Shown in pieces: positions 1 through 11,397 of a stretch of 64,000 bases of DNA. The notes below the pieces were generated by a model. The model worked only from the letters and a program-made list of their open reading frames with translations. It was not told the origin of the DNA and searched no databases. Source of the stretch: Wuchereria bancrofti (Eukaryota; Nematoda; Chromadorea; Rhabditida; Onchocercidae); the NCBI GenBank assembly GCA_005281725.1, contig SSBO01000012.1:17774561-17838560 (forward strand). Reading direction: 5' to 3'. Each line of letters opens with the position of its first letter. The stretch's first letter is position 1. The translations under genes were made by a program, and so were the position numbers.

Positions 1-672
1 AGATAATTATTCAATTATAGTATAGGCATTTCACTTCAATTCTGTCAAGTTAACTCATTTCTTTTTGCATAGAAGCTACTATCTCATGCACTGAGTACTC
101 TCCCATACTCCCCAATGCTACAATTATCTGTCCGAAATTGTGTCTTCGCTATGAATGGAGTAGCCGCTCCCAGCAGCGTATCGCGTCCTCAGTCATATTT
201 CCAAAACATTCTAATGACACAAAATATTTTGCAAAATGAATACAACATCAAATCGATAAATTATTTCTTTGTTTTAAAAACAAAAAGGCATACTAAATTG
301 TACTTCAATAGGATTTGGAGAGATTGCATCATATAATTCGTCATATTGCTATAAATGTATATTTCTTTTTTACCGGTACGAAAAACGGTTCTACGAGACC
401 AAATTTGTTTTTTGAAACTAGCTGTAATTTAAATCCCTTTTCCGAAATATTTCTCGTCTCAAGTATGGAAGAACCAAAAGGAAAATAGAAGCCAATTTGA
501 AATAACATAAGATGAAGTTTCTTCATCCAAAATGAGAAATTTAAATTCACAAAATTGGAGAAACTTCACTTTCAACTAAATCTTGAAATAGCTATAACTC
601 ACGTACGAGGAATAAGATACTGAGGAAATTAAACTAGAAATGAAAATGAGAATGAAATAATGTAATACTAAC
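1..672. other. No supported gene; GC-richer island near 110-200
   Basis: The stretch is AT-rich with one GC-richer block at about 110-200. On the minus strand this block has a short open frame that would join in phase to the candidate exon at 673-758, but the splice acceptor there lacks a pyrimidine tract. I recognise no family. Confidence 0.3.
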
Positions 673-758
673 TTGAGTACTCGTCCCGGGTACACTTCAT
701 CACACTGATTCTCTGCCTCATCTTCTGATGCCCTTTGTAAAGCTACATCCAGATCCAT
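673..758 (-). CDS. Candidate first exon of an unknown gene
   Basis: An ATG at 758-756 opens an acidic peptide beginning MDLDVALQRASEDEAENQ, 28 codons plus two bases, ending at a GTTAGT splice donor (672-667). A TTTCAG acceptor lies a few bases upstream of the ATG, the arrangement expected for spliced-leader trans-splicing. The codon composition is clearly GC-richer than its surroundings. Later exons would lie towards or beyond the left edge of the window, and only one weak candidate is seen (about 130-200). The product is not recognised. The splice signals make it a plausible exon, but a chance open stretch is possible. Confidence 0.35.
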
Positions 759-3700
759 CTAGTGCTGAAATTATTACTGGATATGACGGCTAAAACAATG
801 AGATTATTGGATCATATTGGAAAGCTTCGATATGTTAGGCGGAAGTTATTTTCGGATCTATATTAGAAAATTGTCTCTGTCCTTCTAAGAGTGCTAAAAC
901 GAACACGAAGAAAAAGATGATTGGTTTAAAAATCTAGAAAAGAATGAAATATAGAAAATACGGGAGGAGTGAATCATTACTGCTAGAAAAGTTCTCAAGA
1001 TAATGAACAAATGATAAACGAAGCCAAATTAAGGATAGGACATTATCCACGTGATTCTTAGATTCTATTTCAGGTGAGACTACCCACATTTTTAGACCAA
1101 CCATATGAATGACATCAAGACACTGAATACTGATGACAACAGTTTTACTCGCCCTATTCTTCCCTCTTCTTCCTCTCGCGTGCATTTCGCACTTTTTCCG
1201 CTCCCCTCCTAGTATACTCTCTCCTCATTTTGCGAACTAGAAAAACCACCCTCTATCAGTTCTTGCTTTCCGCTTTCCTTGCCACTGCTGACTTTATGGT
1301 AGCTTGGAAGAGAAAGTTCCCCCTGATGAAGTCGATACACATCGCTCACGCTGATTCGAAATTAATGAATAGAACATAAAACATGAAGGGGAAAACTAAT
1401 CGAGACTTCTGGGTGGTACTTTTGAACGCGATATTCAGGACATACTTGCAACAAATGAAACGCGTGTGACACTCATCCATGCACATATGTATGCACCAGT
1501 AGACAGTGCTCTTTCAAAACTCACTCAGTCTTTGATCTCATTCACGTGTCAAAAAGTGGACGTTCTCAAATATAGTAATAAGCAATTTAATCAATGATAA
1601 GTATTAAACAAATGATAATAGAGCCAGCCATACTTCTCGTTGAATCGAAAACAGGAAAAGAAGCAATAAATTGACCAATTAACCACATGTATGTATACAA
1701 TTAGTTAATCATTAATAATAATCCTATATTGGGAAGCTGATTAGCCACAAAACAATGTAACTAGTTAAGTAATGCCAAAACTATAACACTGACTCGCCTT
1801 AAAATCAGGAATTATCTTTGTTAAAACTTTGCTGAAACCTAATTTGATGATTTCATCACAATTTGTTGAGACATGCGATGAACGTTTCGGGAGCTAGAAA
1901 CTTTAAGCTCAGAAAATATCATCACATAGTCAGGCAAGGCTAAGTCTTCCTACAGTCGATTTAAAAAAAAGAGATTTAAAGATGTTTAAATCTATATATA
2001 TATAAGCATCTTTTTCAAAGCTATTAACTGCGTCCCTCATCCTCTTTTCGCTATCGTTGTGTCTGCGCATCACTGCACGATGCATGACGTGATAGATGCT
2101 TGAAGCAAAGTTTTATATTTCTGAAACTAAAATACGATACAGTCTGCGATGCCAATCGAGATATTATCGATTTTCTGAATCCTTAAATATTCTTTACTAA
2201 TGACACCAACTTTAACGCTTTTTTGAGAACTATCCTTCCTTTATTGGAAACAATCAAAATTTTATTCAACATTTCTGAGTATTTTTCTGCTCTTGTTCTA
2301 TCGAATGAACAGGAATGTCATGAAATATGAGGAATTTGAGTGCAGTATAGAAAGTATGACAGAAACAAGGACTGGAAAGGAAAAACAATACGGAGAATGA
2401 GGAAAAAGAGAATAAGTAGAAACTCATAAAAACGCAGCTTTGATAACTGGACTTACCACTTAGCTTAAATGGAGATAATAATTTTCTCGCTTATATTTTT
2501 GCGATTTAAACAGATCAAACGATTACATTGAAATTAAAAATTTCTACGTTTCGCTGTCTCCAAAAGATACAGTACCTAAGCAAACAGAAAAATACATATT
2601 TTTGTCATTTTGATTACTTCACTTGTAGTTTTTCGCCTTCTCGATATATTCACAATCAATTTCACAAACTCGTTTTTGAAATTCTTTTCAAAGGATTTAG
2701 AACCATATTTAAATATAAATATTTGCACTCTTTTTCCACTTATACGGTGACTTCGAAATCTCATGGCTGATTTCTGGAGTACTTAAAAAAGTTTTTACAC
2801 AAACTTTTTTTTCCCAAACTTTTTACATACCTTACTAGCCTTTGTCTAGCCAACTTTTTATCTGCCTTTCTCTCCAAAGGAATGCAACGTCTGTAGGAAT
2901 TTTTACAGTTCTTATCATCCTTCTCCCTAGAAGCCTACATTTAACAAGAATAGAGTGCTGACAAAAAGATTTAAGCTTGATCTCTCAGAAGCACTTGAAG
3001 GAGTTTGATCTTTATATACTCGTGTTGTAATGATAAGTGGGGTTACTCAGATGGCAGAAATGGTTTATACCTCGGACTTAGCAAGTTTTTAGTTACCTGC
3101 ACGCAATTCAAATAATGATGAACAAAGGATTAAGATGCTAATATAAGAGATGTGTTGGAGATATGAAAACAATGCCGTAGAGACGAAAGATTTGGACAAT
3201 TTTTTCAAGCAAGTATGAATAAACATTCTTACTCTTAAGAGGCATAAACAGTGAATAATGAAGAAGATCCAAGATTAGTTGTTGAATTTATAGAATGTAA
3301 CATCACATTTAAAAGAGAAAAGATCTAAAATGTTCCCAAGTTACAAGTTGGTTCAAAACCTAGATAACTGAAGAGCATTAAGAATTATATAAGGCCATTT
3401 TAATGAAAAGAAACTCTTGTCTTACTCAGAAGAATAGAAACCAGGAATCAAAAAACCAAAGAAGACAGCTTACTTCCACTCTCTATACTTCCCCCTTCTT
3501 TTGCATATGACACAATGGAAAGTGACGCAAATGGTTCATTAAGAAGATGAGGCGATAAGAACAGCACGAGATGGTTGATGTCCAACCAATTTTTGACTTG
3601 CTTATGAAGGAGGACTGAGAGGAAACATAATAATGTCTCTGGCCAGTCCTGTCTCCCAAAATGACCATTTGGTTCTTCACGTCAAATCAGCATACTACAG

Positions 3701-6083
3701 GTCTTCTCGAGACAATTTAACAGCAATGATGGAAGGCTTCATGATGAGACCAACACTGTCCTGTTTTTCTAACTATGATACATGAAGCTTGTTCCTATGA
3801 TACATGATAATGCATGTACAATTTATAGTCTATCAAGATGAAATTTCTGAAAGATACTTCTGTCGTGGAAGATTTGAAAATTCAATTATTCTTTTGGGAG
3901 AGGTTGTTGATTTCGGGGAGATTCGTTGGATGTAAATGTAAATATGTGGGGTAACACAGGAATATAATCCTTTATTAGCAGAAGCAATAGTACAATAACT
4001 TAATAGAGAAGAATTGAAATTAAACTCTCCTGGTTCTTGGTAAAAACACACAATATCTCCCCTAAACGAAGATGACCTCCCTACATAGTAAGCAATACGC
4101 GTAAACAAAGTATATGATTACAATAAGAGGTTGATCTGCCGAAAGAGTAATCAGTCTAACAAAGAGCTCTTGACCTGGTTTACAGGCAAATCTAATTATT
4201 AGTTGACAAACGCAAAGGACATCAGTTCAGCAAAAGTTATTAACCTCGTAAATTCAAACATAATTAGTGGCAAAACAAAAATGAGGTCAACTTAATGAGG
4301 AGCTGGTACCGTGTAAACAATATATAAAAAGTTTACAGAGAGTTAAAGCAAGATTTCATAGGACATATTTCTTACTCATATTCTCAACTCTCATATAATA
4401 TTTTAGAGTTTCGCGATAATTGGAGGAAGATATCTTAAAATGAAATGAAACGTTCACGAAAATTTTTGCTAATACTCATTCATTTACTGACTTGCATGAA
4501 CAGCATTTTCTAATGCCTATCTACAACTCTACAGAGCTTACTGGATAAAATGATGCTTACCATATTTAAAAGCACTTTCTCTGTTCAGCAGTAATTAACA
4601 GCAAACAAAATTCCGTGTCAAGTTAGGGATTCCAAAATGCCAAAAGTCTAACTAATGCACAGACTAAGAATAGGATTAAAAACTAACAGTTAAGCTTCCT
4701 TCAAGAAACGATCATCGTAAGCATCACCTAGAACTGTAATATCATCACAGTGATTGCAGCCACTTGTTCATTAAGGTATTTCAATAAAAGAAGCTGGATT
4801 CGAATGTGCAACTGCAGCGAAGATGACAAGGTTATCTAGATTATAATGCCGTCAAAATATTCTTGGAATATTAAGCGACGAATGACTACGATAAGTCGTA
4901 TACTGCTCGCCAATCTCATTATTATTGGCAGATTTCACGGTATTAGTCATTAGTCCAAAGATACAAAAGTCTTAAAACCTAAAATATTTCGACAACAATG
5001 AAAAGGTACTGGCTTGAAGTTGTTATTCTCACTAAAAATAACTGATCTAAAGCAAATATAAGCAACCGAAAAATCCATAATTCGCACATAGGTATCGCTT
5101 ACTGCTGTTAATCAAATACTTTAAACTCTCCTACACGCATTAACAAGCTGAGTGGTAAGTTAAGCAACAGAGTTCAATATCAGGTCTTCCGAATCCCTAT
5201 TCTTCCTTCTGAGGATGATCTGCCTAGCAATCCATGTTGTTTGGAAGAAGAAAACAGGGATAGCAGTTATAAGTGGAATGTATAAGTTCTTAAAAAGGAG
5301 ATGGGCAATTGCTCGGAGCAATTCGATATTTTCACATCTTGAGATTGCGGTTACAAAACAAGAATCATAAAAGAAGGATGGTGTAGTCCTTTGCGGAGAA
5401 ATGTCATCCACACAGCAACCAATGTCTCATGTCTCATGGCTAATATGCTTGAAGACATGGACATGTCCTTTGCAAATTATGCAGCTGCGCACTTTCACTC
5501 ATAAATATAGATATTAATCGATAACTACATCTATTCTGGCAACTTCCAGCTGCCTGACTGAATTTTGTAGTTCGGCTGGAACGTGAACACATCAACTTTG
5601 TACTTTTGTGTATTTTAAACTGGAGATAAATGGATCCTGCACTGTGTGATGATAGTCTCGTGCTTTTTGGTATCAGTAGTAAATGATAACGTCAACAAAT
5701 TTCATTACATCTATCAGCATCTATATGCATAAAGCTCTTTAAATAAGTCGAGGTTGCTACTGGTTCATTTATTTTGGATATCTTTTGCTTGTTAGCACTT
5801 AATTGTGGGTACTGATTTTGCAACAGATTAGACCGTCTTAAAAGTGCCTAATGAAATAAGCAGTACTATTAAGATGGGTATATCAACAACAGTTTGTACA
5901 GCTTTAATGTTTTCATTAATCTAAGTGTTGAAATTATTATCAAAAAAGAAAAAATGTTGAAGTATATCTATATTAAATTCTGAACGGTTCCATAAACACT
6001 TTACTTGATCCTTGTACACTATATTTTTACGACAGCAAATTATAATTTCGGATAAGTTTTGGTTACTAAATACCTTCATTTTG
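759..6083. other. Long stretch without a recognisable gene
   Basis: Many short open stretches occur on both strands, but none has a recognisable family, good codon composition and flanking splice signals together. A minus-strand GC-richer patch at about 2035-2085 and a short TA-rich run at about 1990-2005 are the only local features noticed. It could be intergenic or a large intron of the gene suggested by the exon at 673-758. Confidence 0.4.
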
Positions 6084-6714
6084 ATGCCGTCAAATCAGCT
6101 GCACTTTATTGAGCTTGTTAAGCATGTTCTTATAAAACGTTCTACATTACGCGCCTCTGATCTTACTGGTAGAGGAACGGTAATTACATTTTGTGATAAA
6201 CAAATTCATTATTTACCCATAGACCAGTATGTTTCCTTCTCTTCAAAAAACAGTGTTTGTATGTTGTCCAGGAAGATACTTCAAATTATTAAGGAATATT
6301 TGAGGGAGAGGGAAATTCTTTCTAAGTTGATGAAGAAAATAATCCGAAAAAGTGGAGAATTATACATCGTAACAGGAGACCTGAACTATCTGCACAACCA
6401 CTGCGCACATCATTTCGATGCAATAATAAAGCATATTAAATTCGATTCCAAAAAATTTATCGGTAGCCCGATGTTTTCAGTCGAAATCGGCGATGTCCAT
6501 ACTGTTTCTGTAAGTTCAGCTCACTAAAATTGTTACGCATATGAATTGATTTATCATCTTCTGCTTTTTCGAAATTGATAAAAGAATGTGCTCATTTCCT
6601 CAGCTGAGAACAACGATGTCAGGACAGTATGTTCAACTGAACATCATAGACCTCAACCATATGAATACGAATTATCTGTATTTGTACACTAGAATAAGAG
6701 ATATAAGTGGATGA
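6084..6714 (+). CDS. Unknown protein, two exons, about 178 residues
   Basis: Exon 1 runs 6084-6509 (142 codons) and ends at a GTAAGT donor. Exon 2 runs 6604-6714 (36 codons plus stop) after a TTTCCTCAG acceptor. Both are phase 0, so they join cleanly over a 94-bp intron. The open frame continues upstream of 6084 to a TTG near 6012, so a longer start or an upstream exon cannot be excluded. The protein is hydrophilic with lysine/arginine-rich stretches and no obvious signal peptide or membrane helix. I do not recognise the family. Exon 2 is also present at 8679-8789 in the diverged copy with the same protein sequence, which argues for real coding constraint or recent origin. Exon 1 has no counterpart there. 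Confidence 0.5.
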
Positions 6715-7189
6715 TGTCATTCAATCATCAGCTGGACAGAAAATGGGATAAGATTTTGATTCAGCAATTAAAGTAATGGGAAGCTGGACAGAGTGTTTGA
6801 TGAAAGTAAAAGAAGTCAACTGCTAAACAAATTGTATAATTTTGAATAATAAAGTCATAAAATGAGAAGTGATGGAAAAGTTGATGGCAATGCTTATACG
6901 GCATAGAAGTGAAATACATTGGATAACTGATAAAGCAGTAAAAACATTATTCCGCATGATCTCAACAAACTGATAAGAATTGCAAACTGGAGAGAACGCA
7001 TTGAGTCTAATGTAAACGCATGGCTGATGAACATTCCTTCGCAATTTTCGTTAGCAAGAATTGTAAAATGCTCTCTACACAATTCACTAATAAAATATTT
7101 GGACCAATAAATAAATAAATCCACCTGATAATGGATAAACAAACTTATATCTATTAGCATAAAATCCGAATATATATATATATATATAT
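6715..7189. repeat. Decayed coding-like sequence, ending in an exact assembly overlap
   Basis: The plus strand has short open blocks with ordinary protein composition (for example around 6890-6970) broken by several stop codons. The same blocks recur, diverged, at 8790-9258. This suggests an old pseudogene or an unnamed repeat. The last 132 bp (7058-7189), ending in a TA run, are repeated exactly at 18341-18472, the mark of two contig pieces that should have been merged. Confidence 0.5.
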
Positions 7190-7190
7190 N
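7190..7190. other. Assembly gap (single n)
   Basis: A single n joins unrelated sequence: the main locus stops inside a TA run and retroelement sequence begins. The true continuation of the left side is at 18473. Confidence 0.95.
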
Positions 7191-8666
7191 TGAATTCTAG
7201 ATCATTCGAAATAAATTCTCTAATATTCATGGCTGCTCTTTCAAAGATAAGTTTTGTTTGTTCGTACTTTAACAAGGCATCCTCTATACACTTTGCAGAT
7301 AAAATTATGTTATCAACATAAATATTTTTTCTTATTTCTGCTGCTAACTCGTGGTCATATCCCTCCAGGTGAAAGTTAATTGTAGCTGATAATAGAAAAG
7401 GCGATGAAATTACTCCAAAAGGTACTTTTTTAAACCGATAACATTTTATATTTTCTTCTGTTACACCTTTGTTTTCAACCAAAGAAATCGAGTACAATTT
7501 CTGTCTTCTGGGTGTAATTCTATTTGTAAAAATGCCTTTTCGATACCAGTATTACCGTTTTCATCATTCTAAAACGTAGTAATATACCCACGAGATCCGG
7601 TAGCAAAGTGGGTCCTCTGTACAATACTTCATTTAAGCTTTTAGAGTCTCTGAGGTGCTGAAGCGTCATAAACGATTCGCATTTTTGTAGTTGACTTATT
7701 AGAAGTTAATACACCATGATGAGGCAAGTAATGAATAATGCCTACCTTATCAATTATACTCAACTGTTCTTGTTCCTTTATTATGTTGTCATATCGATCG
7801 AGAATTGATTCTTCTTGTAATCGTTTGATGAGGTTCTTCAAACGACTAAGGCATAAACCGTAGTTGTTTAATTTGCTTTTAATTTCTTTCCATGGCTAAC
7901 GGACTCTTATCTTCCATTGTTATTGACTTCTTGAATTGTTTAACGCTTCTTCATCGTCATTAGCGTTAGGTTGGTCATTGATTCCCATGAGTTCTAATTT
8001 CCAAAAGTTCTAATTCTGAGCAAGAACTTAAATTGGCTACACAGACTGATCTCGATAGCCGTTTAGTATTCGTTTGACAAAGTTTGTCGATATCTCCATT
8101 TCCAGTGATCATAGGTCCCACTTTTGTTTGTAATAGTAGGAATCCAGAATTTAGTTCTTGAATTTTGTTGAATTCCACGAATTTGAAGAATTAATCTGCT
8201 CCAATTAATATGTCAGGTTGCTTCCAATAGCTCGTTAAGTCTTCAAATTGTGTTCCTGTTGGTACGTTAAATACTTGCAATTGTTTAGTTAGATAGTCGA
8301 TAACATTGGCACATATTTTTATCATTTCTTTTGCCTTAGTATGTTAAGTTGTGTTTGAGCAGCAAGATAAGATTTGGGTTTTTTAGTTCCAAATGGAGCT
8401 AGCTTCATTTAGTATTTTTCAGTTTCAATTAACCCTAATCGATTTGCTAATTTCTTAGATATAAAGGATAATTGCGAACCTACATTAAATAATGCTAATG
8501 CTGTTTCTTTATGATGTGGTGACGATGGATTAAAGACAGTTATTTCTTTGCATAATAGTAGGGTTTCCATATCTTCCATCTTCGTAATTGTACTCGTTTG
8601 CGACATTATTNNNNCTTTGCATAATAGTAGGGTTTCCATACCTTCCATCTTCGTAATTGTACTCGC
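7191..8666 (-). mobile_element. BEL/Pao LTR retrotransposon fragment (pol), degenerate
   Basis: Read on the minus strand, 8409-8600 encodes a retropepsin-like segment with the ALFNVGSQLSFIS pattern. 7641-7841 encodes the start of a reverse transcriptase with the [20 protein letters not shown] block typical of BEL/Pao elements. 7191-7497 carries the [10 protein letters not shown] block and the catalytic-region motif YVDN, the form often seen in nematode BEL/Pao rather than YVDD. The frame is broken between the blocks and part of the first catalytic aspartate region is disrupted, so it is not active. No LTRs, integrase or gag are visible. A four-n gap at 8611-8614 has near-identical sequence on both sides (8547-8610 and 8615-8666). 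The element abuts the 3' splice site of exon 2 of the copied unknown gene. Confidence 0.85.
8611..8614. other. Assembly gap (nnnn)
   Basis: Four n bases lie inside the retroelement. About 50 bp of near-identical sequence occurs on each side, so the gap probably reflects an unmerged overlap. Confidence 0.9.
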
Positions 8667-8678
8667 TCATTTCCTCAG

Positions 8679-8789
8679 CTGAGAACAACGATGTCAGGAC
8701 AGTATGTTCAACTGAACATTATAGACCTCAACCATATGAATACGAATTATCTGTATTTGTACACTAGAATAAGAGATATAAGTGGATGA
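8679..8789 (+). pseudogene. Second copy of exon 2 of the unknown 178-residue gene
   Basis: This matches 6604-6714 with its acceptor retained; the one difference seen by eye is synonymous. There is no exon 1 upstream: homology with the main locus starts at about 8667 and what lies before it is BEL/Pao sequence. Without exon 1 it is unlikely to be expressed as in the main copy. Confidence 0.6.
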
Positions 8790-9563
8790 TGTCATTCAAT
8801 CATCAGCTGGACAGAAAATGGATAAGGTTTTGATTCAGCAATTAAAGTAATGGGAAGCTGGACAGAGTATTTGATGAAATTTTTGATGAAAGTAAAAGAA
8901 GTCAATTGCTAAACAAATTGTATAATTCTGAATAATAAAGTCATAAAATGAGAAGTGATGGAAAAGTTGATGGGAATGCTTATACGGCATAGAAGTGAGA
9001 TAGATTGGCTAACTGATAAAGCAGTAAAAACATTATTCCGTATGATCTCAACAAACTGATAAGAATTGCAAGCTGAAGAGAACGCATTGAGTCTAATGTA
9101 AATACACGGCTGATGAACATTCCTTCGCAATTTTCGCTAGCAGGAATTGTAAAATGCTCTCTACACAATTCACTGATAAAATTTGGACCAATGAATAGAC
9201 AAATTCACCTGATAACAGATAAACAAACTTATATTAGCATAAAATCCGAATATATATATGCCGGAGAAGCTGAGCAATCTTACTGTATTTATTTCCCTGT
9301 TAATATTCACCAGGAGACTAAGCTCATCTTCAGAAATTTTCAGTACTAGGAAAATAAGGTCATAAATATCTGGCGGATAAAATGTGTAAATACACTGATG
9401 TATTAAGGTGCATTAGTGTAAGCAATGGTATATTCCTTTTATTTAAAAATTCAAAAACAAAAAAAAATAGTGTAGGAATTGGCTACTGAGAACATAAGTT
9501 CAAGAGTTTTCTTATGCTTAAGTGAATATTACTAATTCAAATAATCTTTAGTAGTTGTAAATG
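8790..9563. repeat. Diverged copy of main-locus flank (6715-7189 and 18473-18757)
   Basis: 8790-9258 matches 6715-7189 and 9259-9541 matches 18473-18757, with a few percent of substitutions and small indels. At 9541 the match to the main locus stops and resumes within the last FBXO9 exon, so about 4 kb is missing here. Confidence 0.75.
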
Positions 9564-9629
9564 CCATTGTTTTTCAGTTGGGTAAGGAGCTATGCTGTTC
9601 CTGATGGTTGCGATGAAATTTTAGTTTGA
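9564..9629 (+). pseudogene. FBXO9 pseudogene fragment (end of last exon)
   Basis: This matches the final coding bases of FBXO9 (about 22782-22847), stop codon included. One visible change replaces the arginine of the FFSRVRSY block with tryptophan. No upstream FBXO9 exon is present in this copy; the first ten exons (about 19.6-22.5 kb in the main locus) are deleted. Confidence 0.85.
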
Positions 9630-11397
9630 AGGAAATAGTTTATTTGAAGTGATTATTCCGATTTTGTTATTTTAAATTAGTTGATGAGTGATGTTAGGAA
9701 CATATTAGCTGCACATCTAATATGGTGAAGTTATGACATTTATTAGAAGGAATTATATCCATAACAATGAGTAAAAAATTGTAATAGCGTTAACTTGTAA
9801 ATTCCAATATCATAGTGAGTTGATGTAGAATAGCCAATCTTAGTTAAGTTTTCTACCGTACAGTTTCGCTAATTTTAAATATTGGGGGCATATCCTAATC
9901 ATTTCACTTTGAATTTAGTGATTATAACGACAACTCATCTCTTTTTTGGAGATAAGGGCCAGAAAATTTACTGTTTCAGTGCGTGATTGCCTAAACATCA
10001 TTATTTTTATAGCTGTTGAAATAGTATGTCATTTTGTTAAGAACTTGATAACAATATTTTTGCCAGAAATTTCATCATTGTTTTCATCCATTGGTTCTTG
10101 ATTTGTCAATGATGGAATGCAAATAAAGAAGAATTTCTATAAGTTGCTCTTCCAATTTTCGACATCTAAATGATAATAAATACTTGTCTTCACGAGATGG
10201 AAAAAGAAAACTTAAAAAAATGACTAAAGATTAGTTTCACAAAAAAATTTTTTTTCGCTTCTTATTGCTCGAATATCATAGAGATTCATCTACTAAATTG
10301 CACTTAGAATTACTTCGTTGTTCGTGTTGCAAACAGAAGACAATTGTATACTCTCACACTCTTTTTCACTCGCAGAATCGGTTATCTGCATGAAACTTTT
10401 ATTCTACCGTAATAAGATCGGAATAGTGAAGGTAAGCTTACAAGTTTATCGCATATGTTTTCCTTTAATTCGTGAAGGAGAAAAAAAACTCACACTTAAT
10501 ATTTCTTTATCCAGAAACGAATTGGTTGTTACGCTGATGTTTTGTTCAATTCTTCCAATGATTGCAAGCAAAGGTGATACAGCGTGTAGCGTGAAAAAAA
10601 AAACATTTCACTTTTTTAACCGACATTTATTTCACTGATTTTATTTGGGCTGCTTGTTGAAGATTTGGAGGTCGCAGAAGTTTCGAGTTTTCAACAACTG
10701 AATCAGACAACTGGAAAATGAGTACTTCAGCTCAAAACATGAGGTTAAAAATTAGACTCGATTAAAGGTTGTGGGGATGCGAAATTTATCGATAACTGTA
10801 TGAATTTTTTTGTTTTGGAGAGTTTTCTGGAGGAGTCGAAAATTTAGTAAGATTAATAGTCTTTGGGAGAAGTTTCTATTTCTTTGATCCTGGGGTAACC
10901 CTATCTATATATACATATACAACTATAGTGCAGTATGAAGATTGGTACCGGAAAGGGAGATTGTAACGAAAACTGTTTACAGCACGACGATTGAAATCAG
11001 ATTGGGAATATTCGCATTGTAATTAAAAGGAGTGAGAATTTATAGCTAAGTTATATTGTACGTTGTAACATTATTATATTGTACATTGTACATTTTATTT
11101 GATAATTTGTTTAATGAAACATGGAGTGCAACACAAATTATTTTATTATTTAGGAATATTTATTATAAATTATTTGGAGGTTCGCGATTTCGAATTTCGC
11201 GAAAGTAATATGGGTACATTGTGTGACACTGTGCTAACTAAAAAAAAAAAATCTTAACATAGCAATGTTTTGAAAAGGTTTTCTACATGTGAAAGGTAGT
11301 AAAGAACGCGACACAGCAAAATGCCTGCATAAAGCAAAACGATAGTTGTCAAATGCACGATAGTTAGAGATATTACTAATGTGAAGTCTACATCCAA
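9630..11397. repeat. Copy of the FBXO9-PLPP6 intergenic region
   Basis: This follows 22848-24646 almost throughout with small indels and scattered substitutions. An open stretch of 106 codons at 10318-10638 is shortened and altered in the counterpart, so I do not call it a gene. Confidence 0.7.

Noticed and set aside
10318..10638. Open stretch of 106 codons between the FBXO9 and PLPP6 copies
   Set aside because: The counterpart at 23570-23752 is interrupted after 60 codons and splice-like sites differ between copies, so there is no sign of coding constraint.
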